Positions 18,707 through 28,159 of a stretch of 64,000 bases of DNA are shown here, in pieces (the stretch's first letter is position 1; each line of letters begins with the position of its first letter). The notes beneath the pieces were generated by a model. The model worked only from the letters and a program-made list of their open reading frames with translations. It had not been told where the DNA came from and did not search any database. The stretch is from Nitrosovibrio sp. Nv17 (GTDB taxonomy: Bacteria; Pseudomonadota; Gammaproteobacteria; Burkholderiales; Nitrosomonadaceae). The translations under genes were made by a program, and so were the position numbers. The stretch lies in assembly GCF_900119085.1 (NCBI RefSeq), contig NZ_FPIQ01000012.1, positions 1-64,000 of the forward strand. The letters run 5' to 3'.

Positions 18707-18886
18707 CTAGATTTCTTCCTCGGCCGGAAGCTTCTGCGCTTCATCTTCCAGCATCACCGGGATACCATCCTTGATGGGGAAGGCGAGGCGATCCGCTTTG
18801 CAGATGAGCCTTCCCTCCGGTTTCCGGTAAAGCAGGGGTCCCTTGCACAGGGGGCACACCAGGATGTCGAGCAGTTTTGCGTCCAT
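18707..18886 (-). CDS. Trm112-family small zinc-type protein (YcaR-like)
   Basis: A 59-residue protein starting [18 protein letters not shown], with [15 protein letters not shown] near the end, the Trm112/YcaR signature. Only one CxxC pair is fully kept; a third cysteine ([11 protein letters not shown]) is present, and RL replaces the usual second pair as in most bacterial YcaR. The eukaryotic relative activates methyltransferases; the bacterial role is uncertain. An alternative start is ATG 18901. It lies downstream of exbB-exbD. Confidence 0.9.
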   Translation of the reverse strand: MDAKLLDILVCPLCKGPLLYRKPEGRLICKADRLAFPIKDGIPVMLEDEAQKLPAEEEI

Positions 18887-18938
18887 AGGGGTCCGTGGCA
18901 TTGGCGGCGTGCGCCTCGCCGGATTGTCCGGCTGGCTG

Positions 18939-19355
18939 CTACCGTGAATTCTCGGTGGTGAAGGTGATGCGATTATAGCCTGCCATGCGTGCGGCTTCCA
19001 TTACTGTCACGACGGACTGATGGGTGGCGCGTGCATCCGCATGGATGGCGATCATGGGGTCGAGGCGCCCCTGCGCGGCAGCGCGCAGCGCCTCCCCGAG
19101 CAGGGCGGCATCGGGATGCTCGATGGGCGCCCGGTCGATCGCGTAGCGCCCGGCGGCATCGACCGAGACCTCGATGATCCGGGCATTGCCGGCAGGCTCT
19201 CCGGAAGCGGCCTGCGGCAGGTGGATTTCGAGTTGTGAGAACCGGGAGTAGGTGGTGGTGATCATGAGGAAGATCAGGATCACCAGCAATACGTCGATCA
19301 TGGGCACCAGGTTGATTTCCGGCTCCTCCCTGTGCCTGCCGCGCTGGAAATTCAT
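18939..19355 (-). CDS. exbD: Biopolymer transport protein ExbD (first copy)
   Basis: A 138-residue protein with a cytoplasmic N-terminus ([27 protein letters not shown]), whose membrane helix carries the conserved proton-relay aspartate (MIDVLLV), and a periplasmic domain. It works with ExbB to power outer-membrane transport or a related process. It lies 27 bp after exbB. In many betaproteobacteria lpxK lies between exbD and the Trm112 gene; it is absent here. Confidence 0.93.
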   Translation of the reverse strand: MNFQRGRHREEPEINLVPMIDVLLVILIFLMITTTYSRFSQLEIHLPQAASGEPAGNARIIEVSVDAAGRYAIDRAPIEHPDAALLGEALRAAAQGRLDPMIAIHADARATHQSVVTVMEAARMAGYNRITFTTENSR

Positions 19356-19382
19356 GAGGCCGCCGTGTCGTCAGGGGTGTTT

Positions 19383-19997
19383 TCAGTCCCGGCGCTCGCC
19401 ATGGACGATCTCCATCAGCTTGAGTGCCTGCAGTTCCATTTCCAGCACCAGCAGATCCACCTTTGCACGAAAGTGGCGGTAGAAGATCATGCTGGGGATG
19501 GCCACAAGGATGCCGAAGGCCGCGTTGTAGAGCGCCACGGAAATGCCGTGCGCAAGCTGCGCCGGGTTGCCGCTTCCCATCGAGGGCGTGCTCGCGCCGA
19601 AGATCTCGATCATGCCGACCAGGGTTCCGAACAGGCCCATCAGCGGGCTCAGGGAGGCGATGGTTCCCAGCGTGGTGAGATAGCGCTCGAGATCGTGAGC
19701 CACCAGGCGTCCTGCCTCCTCGATGGATTCCTTCATGATTTCACGCGTGCTGCAGTCGTTTCTCAGCCCTGCGGCAAATACCTGTCCCAGGGGAGAATGT
19801 CCCTGGAGACGAGCGAGCATGGTTTCCCTGACACCGTGCTCCCGATATTCCCGCGCCACGTCGGTGAGAAGGTGCGGCGGCGCAACGACGCTTATGCGCA
19901 GCGTCCATAAACGCTCGCCGATGATCCCCAGGGCGATGACGGAAGCCAGAATGATGGGCCAGATGGGCCAGCCGGCGGCTTGGACCAGAGCGAACAC
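19383..19997 (-). CDS. exbB: MotA/TolQ/ExbB proton-channel family protein (first copy)
   Basis: A 204-residue protein with three membrane segments (WPIWPIILASVIALGIIGERLW; TTLGTIASLSPLMGLFGTLVGMIEIF; GISVALYNAAFGILVAIPSMIFY), the standard ExbB layout and motif GLFGTLVGM. It pairs with the adjacent ExbD. No TonB gene accompanies this pair; the TonB gene of the window sits with the second ExbBD pair near 37 kb. Confidence 0.93.
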   Translation of the reverse strand: MFALVQAAGWPIWPIILASVIALGIIGERLWTLRISVVAPPHLLTDVAREYREHGVRETMLARLQGHSPLGQVFAAGLRNDCSTREIMKESIEEAGRLVAHDLERYLTTLGTIASLSPLMGLFGTLVGMIEIFGASTPSMGSGNPAQLAHGISVALYNAAFGILVAIPSMIFYRHFRAKVDLLVLEMELQALKLMEIVHGERRD

Positions 19998-20136
19998 TCG
20001 ACACTCTCCTGGTGGGTTGGATATTCGCGCCGGGCGCGGGCATGTGAATGCGCATGTACCCGGTCACCGGACCACGGTAATGTATCGTGGCGGCGTGATT
20101 TCAGCAAGGACGGGAAGCGGGCCGCCCGGGTTTTTC

Positions 20137-20171
20137 TTGTCCACAATTGCTGTGGATAAGTATGTGGATAG
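20137..20171. promoter_or_regulatory. Cluster of three DnaA-box sequences upstream of xseA
   Basis: TTGTCCACA (20137-20145, one mismatch to TTATCCACA), TGTGGATAA (20151-20159, a perfect DnaA box on the minus strand) and TGTGGATAG (20163-20171, one mismatch, minus strand) lie within 35 bp. They are followed by an AT-rich stretch (about 20220-20300) containing GATCTTTCATATAATTC. The gap between exbB and xseA (about 360 bp) has no gene. The arrangement suggests DnaA binding: a DnaA-controlled promoter, a DnaA-titration/reactivation site, or an origin element. dnaA and dnaN are not nearby. Confidence 0.6.
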
Positions 20172-20243
20172 ACTGGCGGGGAAAGGCACTAAGTCAACCT
20201 TCTGCAACAATTTTCGGTAGAAAGTTCAATTTTTGATCTTTCA

Positions 20244-20249
20244 TATAAT
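20244..20249 (+). promoter_or_regulatory. Candidate -10 element upstream of xseA
   Basis: A perfect TATAAT in the AT-rich region 107 bp before the xseA start; no good -35 element is evident at 16-18 bp. It could also simply be part of the AT-rich tract beside the DnaA boxes. Confidence 0.3.
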
Positions 20250-20355
20250 TCTATTAAAAACATCATGTTACATGAATATTCAGTATCCATGCGGGTTTGG
20301 ATGACACAAATATGCAATTCTTGTGACAAATGTGGATTACTGTAGAATGCCACCG

Positions 20356-21696
20356 ATGGATCCTCCCGTGAAAATGGAGCACGCGTTCACCATCCTGAGC
20401 GTGAGCGAGCTCAACCGCAGTGTCAAGGATATCCTTGAACGGACCTTTCCGCTGCTATGGGTGAGGGGCGAGATCTCGAACATCAAGCGCTACGGTTCGG
20501 GACACTGGTATTTCTCCCTGAAGGATGCCGGCAGCCAGGTGCGTTGCGTCATGTTCCGCGAGAAGAGCCGGTATCTGGACTGGGCGCCGCAGGATGGCAT
20601 GCAGGTTGAGGTGCGCGCGCTGGTAACCCTGTACCAGGCACGCGGCGATTTTCAGTTGAGCGTCGAGACGATCCGGCGTACGGGTAAGGGGACGCTGTTC
20701 GAGACCTTCGAACTGCTCAAGGAGCGGTTGGGCAGGGAGGGGCTGTTCGATCCCGGCCGGAAGATTCCGCCTCCGATGTTCCCGCGGCAGATCGGAATCG
20801 TCACCTCTCCGGTTGCGGCGGCGCTGCAGGATGTGCTGTCCACCTTGCGGCAGCGCCTGCCCTCCGTGCCCGTGATCGTCTATCCCACGCCGGTGCAGGG
20901 GGCCGGGGCGGGCATGAGGATTGCAGCAGCCATCCGGGAGGCGGCCCGTCGTGCCGAATGCGACGTGCTGATCCTGTGCCGGGGTGGTGGCAGTATCGAG
21001 GATTTGTGGGCGTTCAACGAGGAGGAGGTGGCGCGCGCGATTGCCGCGTGCACGCTGCCCGTCATCTGCGGCGTTGGGCACGAGACCGACTTCACCATTG
21101 CGGACTTCGTCGCAGATCTGCGTGCGCCGACTCCAACCGGCGCCTCCCAGCTTGCCTGTCCGCACCGGGTGGAACTGGCGCATCGGGTAAGGATGCTCTA
21201 CAGCCGCATCGGTCGCGAGACCTGGCGCGGCATCGAGGACCGCCTGCAGGGGGTCGACATGCTGGCAGCCCGCCTGGGCCGCCCCGGTGCGCGGATCGAT
21301 GCGCTATCCCTGCACCTCGGGCATCTTGGTGAACGCCTGGAAAATTCGTCGAGGCGAGCCATGGAGGCCCGTCATTGGAGCCTGCAGGATCTCGGGCGGC
21401 GCATGGGCGCGATCCGGCCCGACATCCCCCGCCTGGCGGATCGGCTGCGTGATCTGGCCTTGCGCCTGAACCGGAGCGCCGTCGCGCGCCTCGCGACTCT
21501 CGTCCTAGGCCTGGAGCGCCAACAGGGCAGCCTGGCCCACCTGCATCCCGACTCCGTGCTGAGGCGCGGTTACAGCATTGCCCGTGCGGCCGACGGGACA
21601 GTGGTGAGAGACAGCGGCCAGATCGATGCGGGCGACATCCTGCGCGTGACCTTCGCCCGCGGCTGGAGCAAGGCCAGCGTGGTCGAGAAGGGCTGA
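20356..21696 (+). CDS. xseA: Exodeoxyribonuclease VII large subunit
   Basis: Single-strand-specific exonuclease subunit, 446 residues. The N-terminal OB fold is evident (TILSVSELNRSVKDILERTFPLLWVRGEISN), then the catalytic region with VGHETDFTIADFVADLRAPTP and CRGGGSIEDLWAFNEEEVARAI, a coiled-coil segment and the C-terminal VLRRGYSIA motif. ATG 20356 gives a normal N-terminus; ATG 20374 is an alternative, and a GTG at 20323 would add eleven unusual residues. Confidence 0.95.
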   Translation: MDPPVKMEHAFTILSVSELNRSVKDILERTFPLLWVRGEISNIKRYGSGHWYFSLKDAGSQVRCVMFREKSRYLDWAPQDGMQVEVRALVTLYQARGDFQLSVETIRRTGKGTLFETFELLKERLGREGLFDPGRKIPPPMFPRQIGIVTSPVAAALQDVLSTLRQRLPSVPVIVYPTPVQGAGAGMRIAAAIREAARRAECDVLILCRGGGSIEDLWAFNEEEVARAIAACTLPVICGVGHETDFTIADFVADLRAPTPTGASQLACPHRVELAHRVRMLYSRIGRETWRGIEDRLQGVDMLAARLGRPGARIDALSLHLGHLGERLENSSRRAMEARHWSLQDLGRRMGAIRPDIPRLADRLRDLALRLNRSAVARLATLVLGLERQQGSLAHLHPDSVLRRGYSIARAADGTVVRDSGQIDAGDILRVTFARGWSKASVVEKG

Positions 21697-21700
21697 CAGC

Positions 21701-21853
21701 GTGTTTTGCCGGACGGTCGAACGCCGGCGCGGGCAGCCCGCTCTGGACATTTGCGGCGGGGTCATGCAGACTTGCGCAGCCTGCACCCAGGCCTTGTCGC
21801 CGGGCATCACTGCGGACCCGTGGGCCACCACGGACATCGGTCGTATCTATTGA
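21701..21853 (+). CDS. Possible 50-residue cysteine-containing peptide
   Basis: A short open frame with GTG start 21701 running to a stop at 21853, containing CGGVMQTCAACTQAL with a CxxC pair. An internal ATG at 21764 is preceded by GGCGGGG and would give a 29-residue peptide. It fills most of the 171-bp gap between xseA and the DUF423 gene. I recognise no family; it may be chance. Confidence 0.25.
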   Translation: MFCRTVERRRGQPALDICGGVMQTCAACTQALSPGITADPWATTDIGRIY

Positions 21854-21867
21854 GGAACAGCGTTTTC

Positions 21868-22242
21868 ATGGCCAGGATCTTTCTCGTGCTGGGCGCGATC
21901 AATGCGGCGCTGTGCATCGCGCTCGGGGCCTTCGGTTCGCACGGCCTGAAGCAGCGTCTTTCCGCCGACATGCTGGCGGTCTACCAGACAGGGGTCCAGT
22001 ATCATTTCTACCATGCGCTGGGGCTGCTCGCCGTGGGCCTCGCGTTGCAGCGCTTTCCCGCGTCCCGGCCGATCGTGCTCTCGGGCTGGCTCATGCTGGC
22101 GGGCATCGTCCTGTTCTCGGTCAGCCTGTATGCGCTGAGTCTGACCGGCATACGCGGGCTGGGAGCAGTCACGCCGGTCGGCGGCGTGGCATTCCTGCTC
22201 GCATGGGCGTCGCTCGCCTATGGCGCATGGTCGACACGGTGA
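21868..22242 (+). CDS. DUF423 small membrane protein
   Basis: A 124-residue protein with about four membrane helices. The DUF423 signature is clear: LGAINAALCIALGAFGSHGLK at the N-terminus, YQTGVQYHFYHALGLL in the middle, and the GLGAVTPVGGVAFLLAWASL C-terminal helix. Function unknown. Start ATG 21868 is preceded by GAGGAACAG and gives the family-standard N-terminus. Confidence 0.92.
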   Translation: MARIFLVLGAINAALCIALGAFGSHGLKQRLSADMLAVYQTGVQYHFYHALGLLAVGLALQRFPASRPIVLSGWLMLAGIVLFSVSLYALSLTGIRGLGAVTPVGGVAFLLAWASLAYGAWSTR

Positions 22243-22291
22243 ACCACACGGCATCGCGACGGATCGAGGCGTTCATGCCTGCATCGCATCG

Positions 22292-23482
22292 GTGACGTTG
22301 CACGATTTTTTCGCACCCTGTCCACGGGGACTGGAATCCGTGCTCGCCGCGGAACTGGAGGGACTGGGGGCGTCGTCCGTGCAGGGGCATGAGGGTAGCG
22401 GACGAGGGGGGGTACGGTTCCGCGGCGACTGGCGCACCTGCTATCGGGCCAATCTCGAAAGTCGCATCGCCAGCCGTATCCTCTGGCGCCTCGCATGTCT
22501 GCCCTACGCCAGCGAGAACGATGTCTACGAGGCAACCCGCGCGCTGCCATGGAGCGACTGGTTCGATCCTGCGCTCACCCTGCGGGTCTACGTTGCGGCG
22601 ATCCAGTGTCCCCTGCGCAGCCTCGATTTCATTACCTTGCGCATCAAGGATGCGGTCTGCGATGCGTTTCGCGCGGCGAGCGGCAGCCGTCCCAGCGTGG
22701 ATACGTTGCAGCCCGACATGCGCATCCACGGATTCCTCGATGCACGTACGTTCTCCCTGTACCTGGATACCTCGGGCGACGCCCTGTTCAAGCGCGGTTT
22801 CAGAAACGAGGGCGGCGTCGCACCGATACGGGAAAACCTTGCGGCCGGCATTCTCGCCCTGGCGGGCTGGCAGCCGGGCGTTCCGCTGCTAGATCCCATG
22901 TGCGGCGGCGGCACGTTTCTGCTGGAAGCCGCTCAAAGGTCGCTGGATATCGCACCTGGCTCGGGACGGCGCTTCGCCTTCGAGAAGTTCAAGGGGTTCG
23001 ATCCCGGACTGTGGGCCGGCGTGCGCAGGACGGCTTTGGCGCGGCAGCGGCCTCCGGTGCGCCAGCCGTTGTTCGGCAGCGATCTTCATGGCACCGCCGT
23101 GGCGGCCGCGCGGGCCAACCTGTCCGCAGCCGGGCTTGCGGAGGTCGTCATGCTGAAACAGGCAAACGTGCTGGAGATTTCCGCGCCTGCCGCCTCCGGC
23201 ATTCTGGTCGCCAATCCACCGTATGGCGTACGCATGGGAGAACCGGAGCGGTTGCTGGTACTGTATCCGGCACTGGGCAGCGTGCTGAAGAAACGTTTTA
23301 GCGGCTGGCGGGTCTATCTGTTCAGCGCCGATCCGCTCCTGCCGAAGCACATCCGTCTTGCAGCCTCGCGCCGTATACCGCTGTTCAACGGCGCGCGCGA
23401 GTGCCGTCTGCTGGAGTACAGGATGGTGGCAGGCGGGATGCGCGGCGTCCGGCGATCGGATGAAGGACCACTGCCTGCCTGA
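22292..23482 (+). CDS. THUMP-domain SAM-dependent RNA methyltransferase (RlmL/YpsC type)
   Basis: A 396-residue methyltransferase. The N-terminal half has a THUMP-type RNA-binding region (FFAPCPRGLESVLAAELEGLGA, then FRNEGGVAPIRENLAAGIL), followed by a Rossmann methyltransferase with DPMCGGGTFLLEAA and the catalytic NPPYG motif for N2-guanine methylation. This resembles the first half of E. coli RlmL, which modifies 23S rRNA G2445. The GTG at 22292 is chosen because the family N-terminus starts with this F-APCP segment; a longer ATG reading from 22220 overlaps the DUF423 gene by 23 bp. Confidence 0.85.
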   Translation: MTLHDFFAPCPRGLESVLAAELEGLGASSVQGHEGSGRGGVRFRGDWRTCYRANLESRIASRILWRLACLPYASENDVYEATRALPWSDWFDPALTLRVYVAAIQCPLRSLDFITLRIKDAVCDAFRAASGSRPSVDTLQPDMRIHGFLDARTFSLYLDTSGDALFKRGFRNEGGVAPIRENLAAGILALAGWQPGVPLLDPMCGGGTFLLEAAQRSLDIAPGSGRRFAFEKFKGFDPGLWAGVRRTALARQRPPVRQPLFGSDLHGTAVAAARANLSAAGLAEVVMLKQANVLEISAPAASGILVANPPYGVRMGEPERLLVLYPALGSVLKKRFSGWRVYLFSADPLLPKHIRLAASRRIPLFNGARECRLLEYRMVAGGMRGVRRSDEGPLPA

Positions 23483-23550
23483 CGAGCCGACGACATGGGA
23501 AATTTTGGGAAGCGAGATCGAGTACGGTGGATTCCTGCCCCGGGCGGTCA

Positions 23551-24045
23551 ATGAAAGGGCCGACACGGGCTATCCTGCTGATGATGGGATTGGGCTGCGC
23601 CGGTCTGATCGGGGCCGCCCTGTATCTTCAGCATGCGGAAAACCTCCTGCCGTGCCCGTTGTGCGTCGTGCAACGCGTGGCCTATTGGCTGGTGGGCGTA
23701 CTCGCGTTGCTGGCGCTACTGCACGATTCGCCGGTGGCGCTGCGCCGTGGATACGGCGCTTTCATGGCACTGGCGGCGTTCATCGGGGCGGCGGTGGCGC
23801 TACGCCAGGCCTGGTTGATTCGTCACCCAGAGGCGTTCGAGTGCGGCATCAGCCCCGAGGAACGGTTCCTGAACGCGCTTCCCATCGCGCGCTGGTGGCC
23901 CGCCATGTTCGAAGCCAACGGGGATTGCGCGGATGCGGCCTGGACATTCGCATCGCTCTATCTTCCGGATTGGTCGGCGCTGTGCCTGCTGCTTCTCGGT
24001 GGACTGGCGATCCATGTCCTTCTTGCGGAGCGGGTCGTCCGCTGA
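23551..24045 (+). CDS. dsbB: Disulfide bond formation protein B
   Basis: Inner-membrane oxidase passing electrons from DsbA to quinones. The 164 residues include four membrane helices, the first periplasmic redox pair in PCPLCVVQR, and the second pair as ECG (ISPEERF segment) with GDC downstream. The Gln-Arg following CPLC is typical. ATG 23551 starts at the first helix; a short upstream extension is unnecessary. Confidence 0.95.
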   Translation: MKGPTRAILLMMGLGCAGLIGAALYLQHAENLLPCPLCVVQRVAYWLVGVLALLALLHDSPVALRRGYGAFMALAAFIGAAVALRQAWLIRHPEAFECGISPEERFLNALPIARWWPAMFEANGDCADAAWTFASLYLPDWSALCLLLLGGLAIHVLLAERVVR

Positions 24046-24110
24046 CTTGAAAACTGCGGGCGCGGCCCCATTTGCCCCGTGTCATCCATAACAACCCAAC
24101 GGATATTCCC

Positions 24111-24992
24111 ATGAAGCGAATCTTCCTGTTCGTCATCACCAACCTGGCGGTACTGCTGGTATTGAGCATCACGTTGCGCCTCCTGGGCGTGGATCGCATC
24201 CTCGATGCGGAAGGCACCGGACTGGATCTGAATGCCCTGCTCGTCATGGCCGGGGTGATCGGCTTCGGCGGCTCGCTGGTGTCGCTGGCCATGTCCAAGT
24301 GGTCGGCCAAGCGCATGACCGGGGCGGTGGTGATCGAGCGGCCCACCGATCCGACCGAACGCTGGCTGCTGGAGACCGTCAGGCGCCAGGCGGAACAGGC
24401 GGGGATCGGCATGCCGGAAGTCGCGATCTACGATGCGCCCGACGTGAACGCCTTCGCCACGGGCATGAATCGCAACGACGCGCTGGTGGCCGTCAGCACC
24501 GGCCTGCTGCGCGGGATGCAGAAGGACGAGATCGAGGGCGTGCTCGCGCACGAGGTCACCCACGTTGCGAACGGCGACATGGTGACGCTCGCCCTGATCC
24601 AGGGGGTGGTCAATACCTTCGTGATCTTCCTGTCGCGGGTGGTGGGCCACCTCGTGGACCGGGTCGTGTTCAAGACCGAGCGCGGACATGGGCCTGCCTT
24701 TCTGGTCACGTCCCTGATCGCGCAGATGGTGCTGGGTGTGCTCGCCACCATGATCGTCATGTGGTTCAGCCGCCAGCGCGAGTTCCGTGCCGATGCCGGG
24801 GGGGCGCAACTGGCGGGGCGGGGCAAGATGATCGCCGCGCTGGAGCGGCTCAAGCAGCGGCATGAGGCCCCGCAATTGCCGGAGAAGCTCGCGGCCTTCG
24901 GCATTTCCGGAGGTGGCGATGGTCTGCGGGGCCTGTTCCTGTCGCATCCGCCGCTCGACGTTCGCATCGCCGCATTGCGCTCCGCATCCTGA
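24111..24992 (+). CDS. htpX: Membrane zinc metalloprotease HtpX
   Basis: Heat-shock membrane protease that degrades misfolded membrane proteins with FtsH. The 293 residues start [20 protein letters not shown], with the zinc-binding [11 protein letters not shown] motif (two His) and the third ligand in the [10 protein letters not shown] segment. Membrane helices flank the active site as in the family. ATG 24111 is chosen; a TTG start further upstream would add non-family sequence. Confidence 0.96.
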   Translation: MKRIFLFVITNLAVLLVLSITLRLLGVDRILDAEGTGLDLNALLVMAGVIGFGGSLVSLAMSKWSAKRMTGAVVIERPTDPTERWLLETVRRQAEQAGIGMPEVAIYDAPDVNAFATGMNRNDALVAVSTGLLRGMQKDEIEGVLAHEVTHVANGDMVTLALIQGVVNTFVIFLSRVVGHLVDRVVFKTERGHGPAFLVTSLIAQMVLGVLATMIVMWFSRQREFRADAGGAQLAGRGKMIAALERLKQRHEAPQLPEKLAAFGISGGGDGLRGLFLSHPPLDVRIAALRSAS

Positions 24993-25002
24993 TTTCGGAG
25001 CG

Positions 25003-25037
25003 GGGCGGTGGCGCAGCCATATGCTGCGCCACCGCCC
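25003..25037. terminator. Strong hairpin between convergent htpX and mlaA
   Basis: A perfect 15-bp GC-rich stem (GGGCGGTGGCGCAGC, 25003-25017, with its complement at 25023-25037) around the loop CATAT. It lies 10 bp after the htpX stop and 11 bp from the mlaA stop. No T-run follows on either strand. Confidence 0.65.
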
Positions 25038-25048
25038 GAACCGGCTGC

Positions 25049-26017
25049 CTATTCCTCCGAATCCGTCGGAGGCGGGCCGTCCTCATGGATCAGGCTGCGC
25101 CGCTGCTGCAGGTAGGCGTCGCGCACAAACTCGTACTTGTCCAGCGCGGCTTCATCCAGCGTTTTTTCCGACTTGAGCAGCCCGGCACGCTTGTCGGTAA
25201 GTTTCACGCTGCCCACGATCGGGCCAATGAAGGGTGCCACGAAGAAGCTGCCGATGAATACCGGGTCGGAGGCGATGTCGAGCATGCGCCCGCCCGCGTC
25301 GCGTGCGGTACTGGGACCGAGGAAGGGCAGCACCAGGTAGGGGCCGCTGGCGACACCGTGGTGCCCCATGGTCTGGCCAAAGTCCGCGTCACGTTTTTCC
25401 AGGCCGATGTCGCTGGCCAGATCCACGAGACCCGCCAAACCGAAGGTGCTGTTGACGACGAAACGCATGCTGCTCGTCAGCGCACGATCGAATCTGAGCT
25501 GCAGGAGATTGTTGACGGTGTTGGGCAGGTCGCCCAGATTGGAGAAAACGTTGCCTACCGCCATTTCGACCGGATCGGGGACGATCCATCGGTAGCTCCG
25601 TGCCACTGGCTTGAACACATAGTCGTCCACGGATTCGTTGAACGCAAAAATCTTACGGTTCACCGGCTCCCATGGATCCCGCTCATCGACGTAGACTGGA
25701 GTGGCGGGGGGTTCGCTGTTCCTGAACACGGGACCCGCAGGACGTTCGCCAGGGGCGTCGCCGGCCTCCTTGGCGGCCGCCACGGATACAGGCGTGACGG
25801 GCGTGGCTGCGGCCTCTACGCTTTCCTCCACTCCATCCGCCGTTTCCACCGCAGGTGCATGCGTGTCGGGCGATGTCGCCGCGGCGGACGAGGGTGGCGC
25901 ACCCGCTGTCTCGGTCTCGAGCCCCGTACTCCGGGTCTGGCTGGTGGTGGCGCAGCCACCGAGAAAAATACCCAGGAGTAGAACCGACAGGGCACAGGAT
26001 CTGATGGAATGAGCCAT
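25049..26017 (-). CDS. mlaA: Outer-membrane lipoprotein MlaA (VacJ)
   Basis: Outer-membrane component of the Mla phospholipid-trafficking system. The 322 residues begin with a lipoprotein signal (SVLLLGIFLGGCATT, lipobox LGGC), then a long Ala/Pro/Thr-rich linker (about 60 residues) and the conserved MlaA core: DPWEPVNRKIFAFNESVDDYVFKP, GNVFSNLGDLPNTVNNLLQ, ADFGQTMGHHGVASGPYLVLPFLGPSTARD. The rest of the Mla transporter is not in the window. A TATAAT on the minus strand at 26081-26086 may be its -10. Confidence 0.94.
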   Translation of the reverse strand: MAHSIRSCALSVLLLGIFLGGCATTSQTRSTGLETETAGAPPSSAAATSPDTHAPAVETADGVEESVEAAATPVTPVSVAAAKEAGDAPGERPAGPVFRNSEPPATPVYVDERDPWEPVNRKIFAFNESVDDYVFKPVARSYRWIVPDPVEMAVGNVFSNLGDLPNTVNNLLQLRFDRALTSSMRFVVNSTFGLAGLVDLASDIGLEKRDADFGQTMGHHGVASGPYLVLPFLGPSTARDAGGRMLDIASDPVFIGSFFVAPFIGPIVGSVKLTDKRAGLLKSEKTLDEAALDKYEFVRDAYLQQRRSLIHEDGPPPTDSEE

Positions 26018-26118
26018 ATTTGAATATGTGTGTGAGAGTGGGTGGTTTATACGTCCAGACAGGCCAAAATGGCCGTTGCCATTATAGGGCCAATCAATTT
26101 GTTTTTAAAAGAACATTT

Positions 26119-27657
26119 TTACGGTGCATCGCGTCGCACGAAATCCCGGAAACGGAAGCCAAGCAGTCCAAGCGTCGCGAAGTACCCGGCAGCTCCGGCA
26201 AGGATGACCCATAGCAGTCGAATAGCGCGTTCCGTTGCCGGCGCAGAGAGCCATGCTGCGTCATTGTCCGAAACAAACCATAGCGTGATCCCCATGACGG
26301 CCAGTGCCGTCGACGTCTTGATCATGAAGACGGGCCATCCGGGTTGCGGCCGATAGATCTGCTGACTGCGCAGCCTGGCGTACAGCAACGCGGCATTGAG
26401 GCAGGCGCCCAGTCCGATGGACAATGCCAGCCCGGCATGGCGCAGTGGAACGATGAATGCCAGATTCATCAATTGGGTCGCGGCCAGTGCGACCAGGGCG
26501 ATCCTGACGGGGGTCCGGATATTCTGGCGCGCGTAGAATCCGGGCGCGAGCACCTTGACCAGGATAAGCCCTGGCAGCCCCAGGCTGTAGGCCAGCAGTG
26601 CGTCGCGCGTCATCCACAGGTCATGGCTGGAGAATTCGCCGTGATGGAACAGCGTGCTGATCAGGGGAACGGCGAGCAGCGCCAGCGCCAGCGCCGCGGG
26701 CAAGGTCAGCAGCATGGTCAGGCGCAGGCCCCAGTCCAGGAGACGGGAATACTCCTCGGTGCCATTCTCCGCATGGTGGCGGGACAACGACGGCAGCAGG
26801 ACGGTACCCAGCGCGACGCCCAGCAGGCCGGCGGGGAATTCCATCAGCCGGTCGGCATAGTAGAGCCATGACACGCTGCCCGTCACCAGAAAGGAGGCGA
26901 AGATGGTATTGATGAGGAGGCTGATCTGCGCGATGGAGACACCGAATGCAGCGGGCCCCATCTGCTTGAGGACGCGCCAGGCACCGTTGTCGGCGGTGCG
27001 GAGCCGGGGCCACGGCAGCAGTCCGAGGCGCATCAGGGCAGGGATCTGGAAGCCGAGCTGCAACAGGCCGCCGATGACAACTGCCCAGGCGAGCGCCAGT
27101 ACCGGGGGATCCACCAGCGGAGCGAGCCACAGCGCGCAGCCGATGAAGGAGAGGTTCAGCAGGGCAGGGGTCAGGGCAGGTATCGCGAAGGCGCGATGCG
27201 CATTGAGGATGCCGCCTGCGAGCGCCACCAGCGAGATGAACAGGATATAGGGAAAGGTGATCCGCAGCAGTTCCGTGGTCAGTTGGAATTTTTGCGGATC
27301 GGAGGTGAATCCCGGCGCACTCACGTAAAGGATCAGGGGCGCGGCGACGATGCCCAGCAGCGTGACGACGAACAGGGCCAGCGACAGCAGTGTCGCGACG
27401 TGGTCGATGAGATGGCGCGTTTCCTGCCGGGTCCGGCGATTCGTGTACTCCGCCAGTATCGGCACGAACGCTTGGGAGAAGGCCCCTTCGGCGAACAGCC
27501 GCCGCAGCAGATTGGGGATGCGAAAGGCCACGAAGAATGCGTCGGTCCCCATTCCTGCGCCGAAGATACGGGCAATCAGTGCGTCGCGCACGAATCCCAG
27601 TATGCGGGACACCAGTGTCATCCCGCTGACGGTGGCAAGGGTCTTGAGCAGATTCAT
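26119..27657 (-). CDS. murJ: Lipid II flippase MurJ (MviN)
   Basis: Membrane flippase moving the peptidoglycan precursor lipid II across the inner membrane. The 512 residues have about fourteen hydrophobic helices. Family motifs: [50 protein letters not shown] near the N-terminus. Its 3' end lies 101 bp from the mlaA start on the same strand. It is divergent from rpsT, the usual murJ-rpsT arrangement. Confidence 0.96.
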   Translation of the reverse strand: MNLLKTLATVSGMTLVSRILGFVRDALIARIFGAGMGTDAFFVAFRIPNLLRRLFAEGAFSQAFVPILAEYTNRRTRQETRHLIDHVATLLSLALFVVTLLGIVAAPLILYVSAPGFTSDPQKFQLTTELLRITFPYILFISLVALAGGILNAHRAFAIPALTPALLNLSFIGCALWLAPLVDPPVLALAWAVVIGGLLQLGFQIPALMRLGLLPWPRLRTADNGAWRVLKQMGPAAFGVSIAQISLLINTIFASFLVTGSVSWLYYADRLMEFPAGLLGVALGTVLLPSLSRHHAENGTEEYSRLLDWGLRLTMLLTLPAALALALLAVPLISTLFHHGEFSSHDLWMTRDALLAYSLGLPGLILVKVLAPGFYARQNIRTPVRIALVALAATQLMNLAFIVPLRHAGLALSIGLGACLNAALLYARLRSQQIYRPQPGWPVFMIKTSTALAVMGITLWFVSDNDAAWLSAPATERAIRLLWVILAGAAGYFATLGLLGFRFRDFVRRDAP

Positions 27658-27842
27658 CGGCGGCTATGTTACCCCGAATATTTTTGTTGGAGTCGTGTAT
27701 TGATATCGCGCCGCATGCCTGGCCCGATTCCGGCGGCCGGTATTGCAATATGCTGGAAGTATCCGTATTATTGCTAGGTTAAGTCTCTGGAATGGGCGCA
27801 AGAGAATCGACAGTCATTCATCCGCAATTCGAGGAATTTCAT

Positions 27843-28106
27843 ATGGCCAATAGTGCGCAAGCAAGAAAGCGTGCGAGACAGAATACCAAGCAGCGCAATC
27901 ACAACACCAGTCTGCGTTCACGGTTGCGTACGGCGATCAAGCACGTGAGGAAGGCTGTGGGGGCCGCCGACAAGGCTGCTGCCCAGACAGCATTCCAGGC
28001 ATCCGTCGGCATCATCGATTCCATCGCCGACAAGGGTATCATCCACAAGAACAAGGCAGCTCGCCACAAGAGCCGCTTGTCCGCCGCCGTCAAGGCGCTC
28101 GCCTGA
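27843..28106 (+). CDS. rpsT: 30S ribosomal protein S20
   Basis: An 87-residue basic protein ([20 protein letters not shown]... [21 protein letters not shown]) of standard length. ATG 27843 follows GAGGAATTTCAT. It is transcribed away from murJ and followed by a good intrinsic terminator. Confidence 0.97.
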   Translation: MANSAQARKRARQNTKQRNHNTSLRSRLRTAIKHVRKAVGAADKAAAQTAFQASVGIIDSIADKGIIHKNKAARHKSRLSAAVKALA

Positions 28107-28134
28107 GCGTTCCATCACGCCATTCAGGCGCATG

Positions 28135-28159
28135 CGGCGGGGCTCTCCCGCCGTTTCTT
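28135..28159 (+). terminator. Intrinsic terminator after rpsT
   Basis: CGGCGGG (28135-28141) and CCCGCCG (28147-28153) form a perfect 7-bp stem around a 5-base loop, followed directly by TTTCTT. It lies 28 bp after the rpsT stop. This is the clearest Rho-independent terminator in the window. Confidence 0.75.

Noticed and set aside
20137-20300. Firm call of the chromosomal origin
   Set aside because: dnaA, dnaN, gyrB and rpmH are absent nearby and skew cannot be measured here, so only a DnaA-box cluster is claimed.
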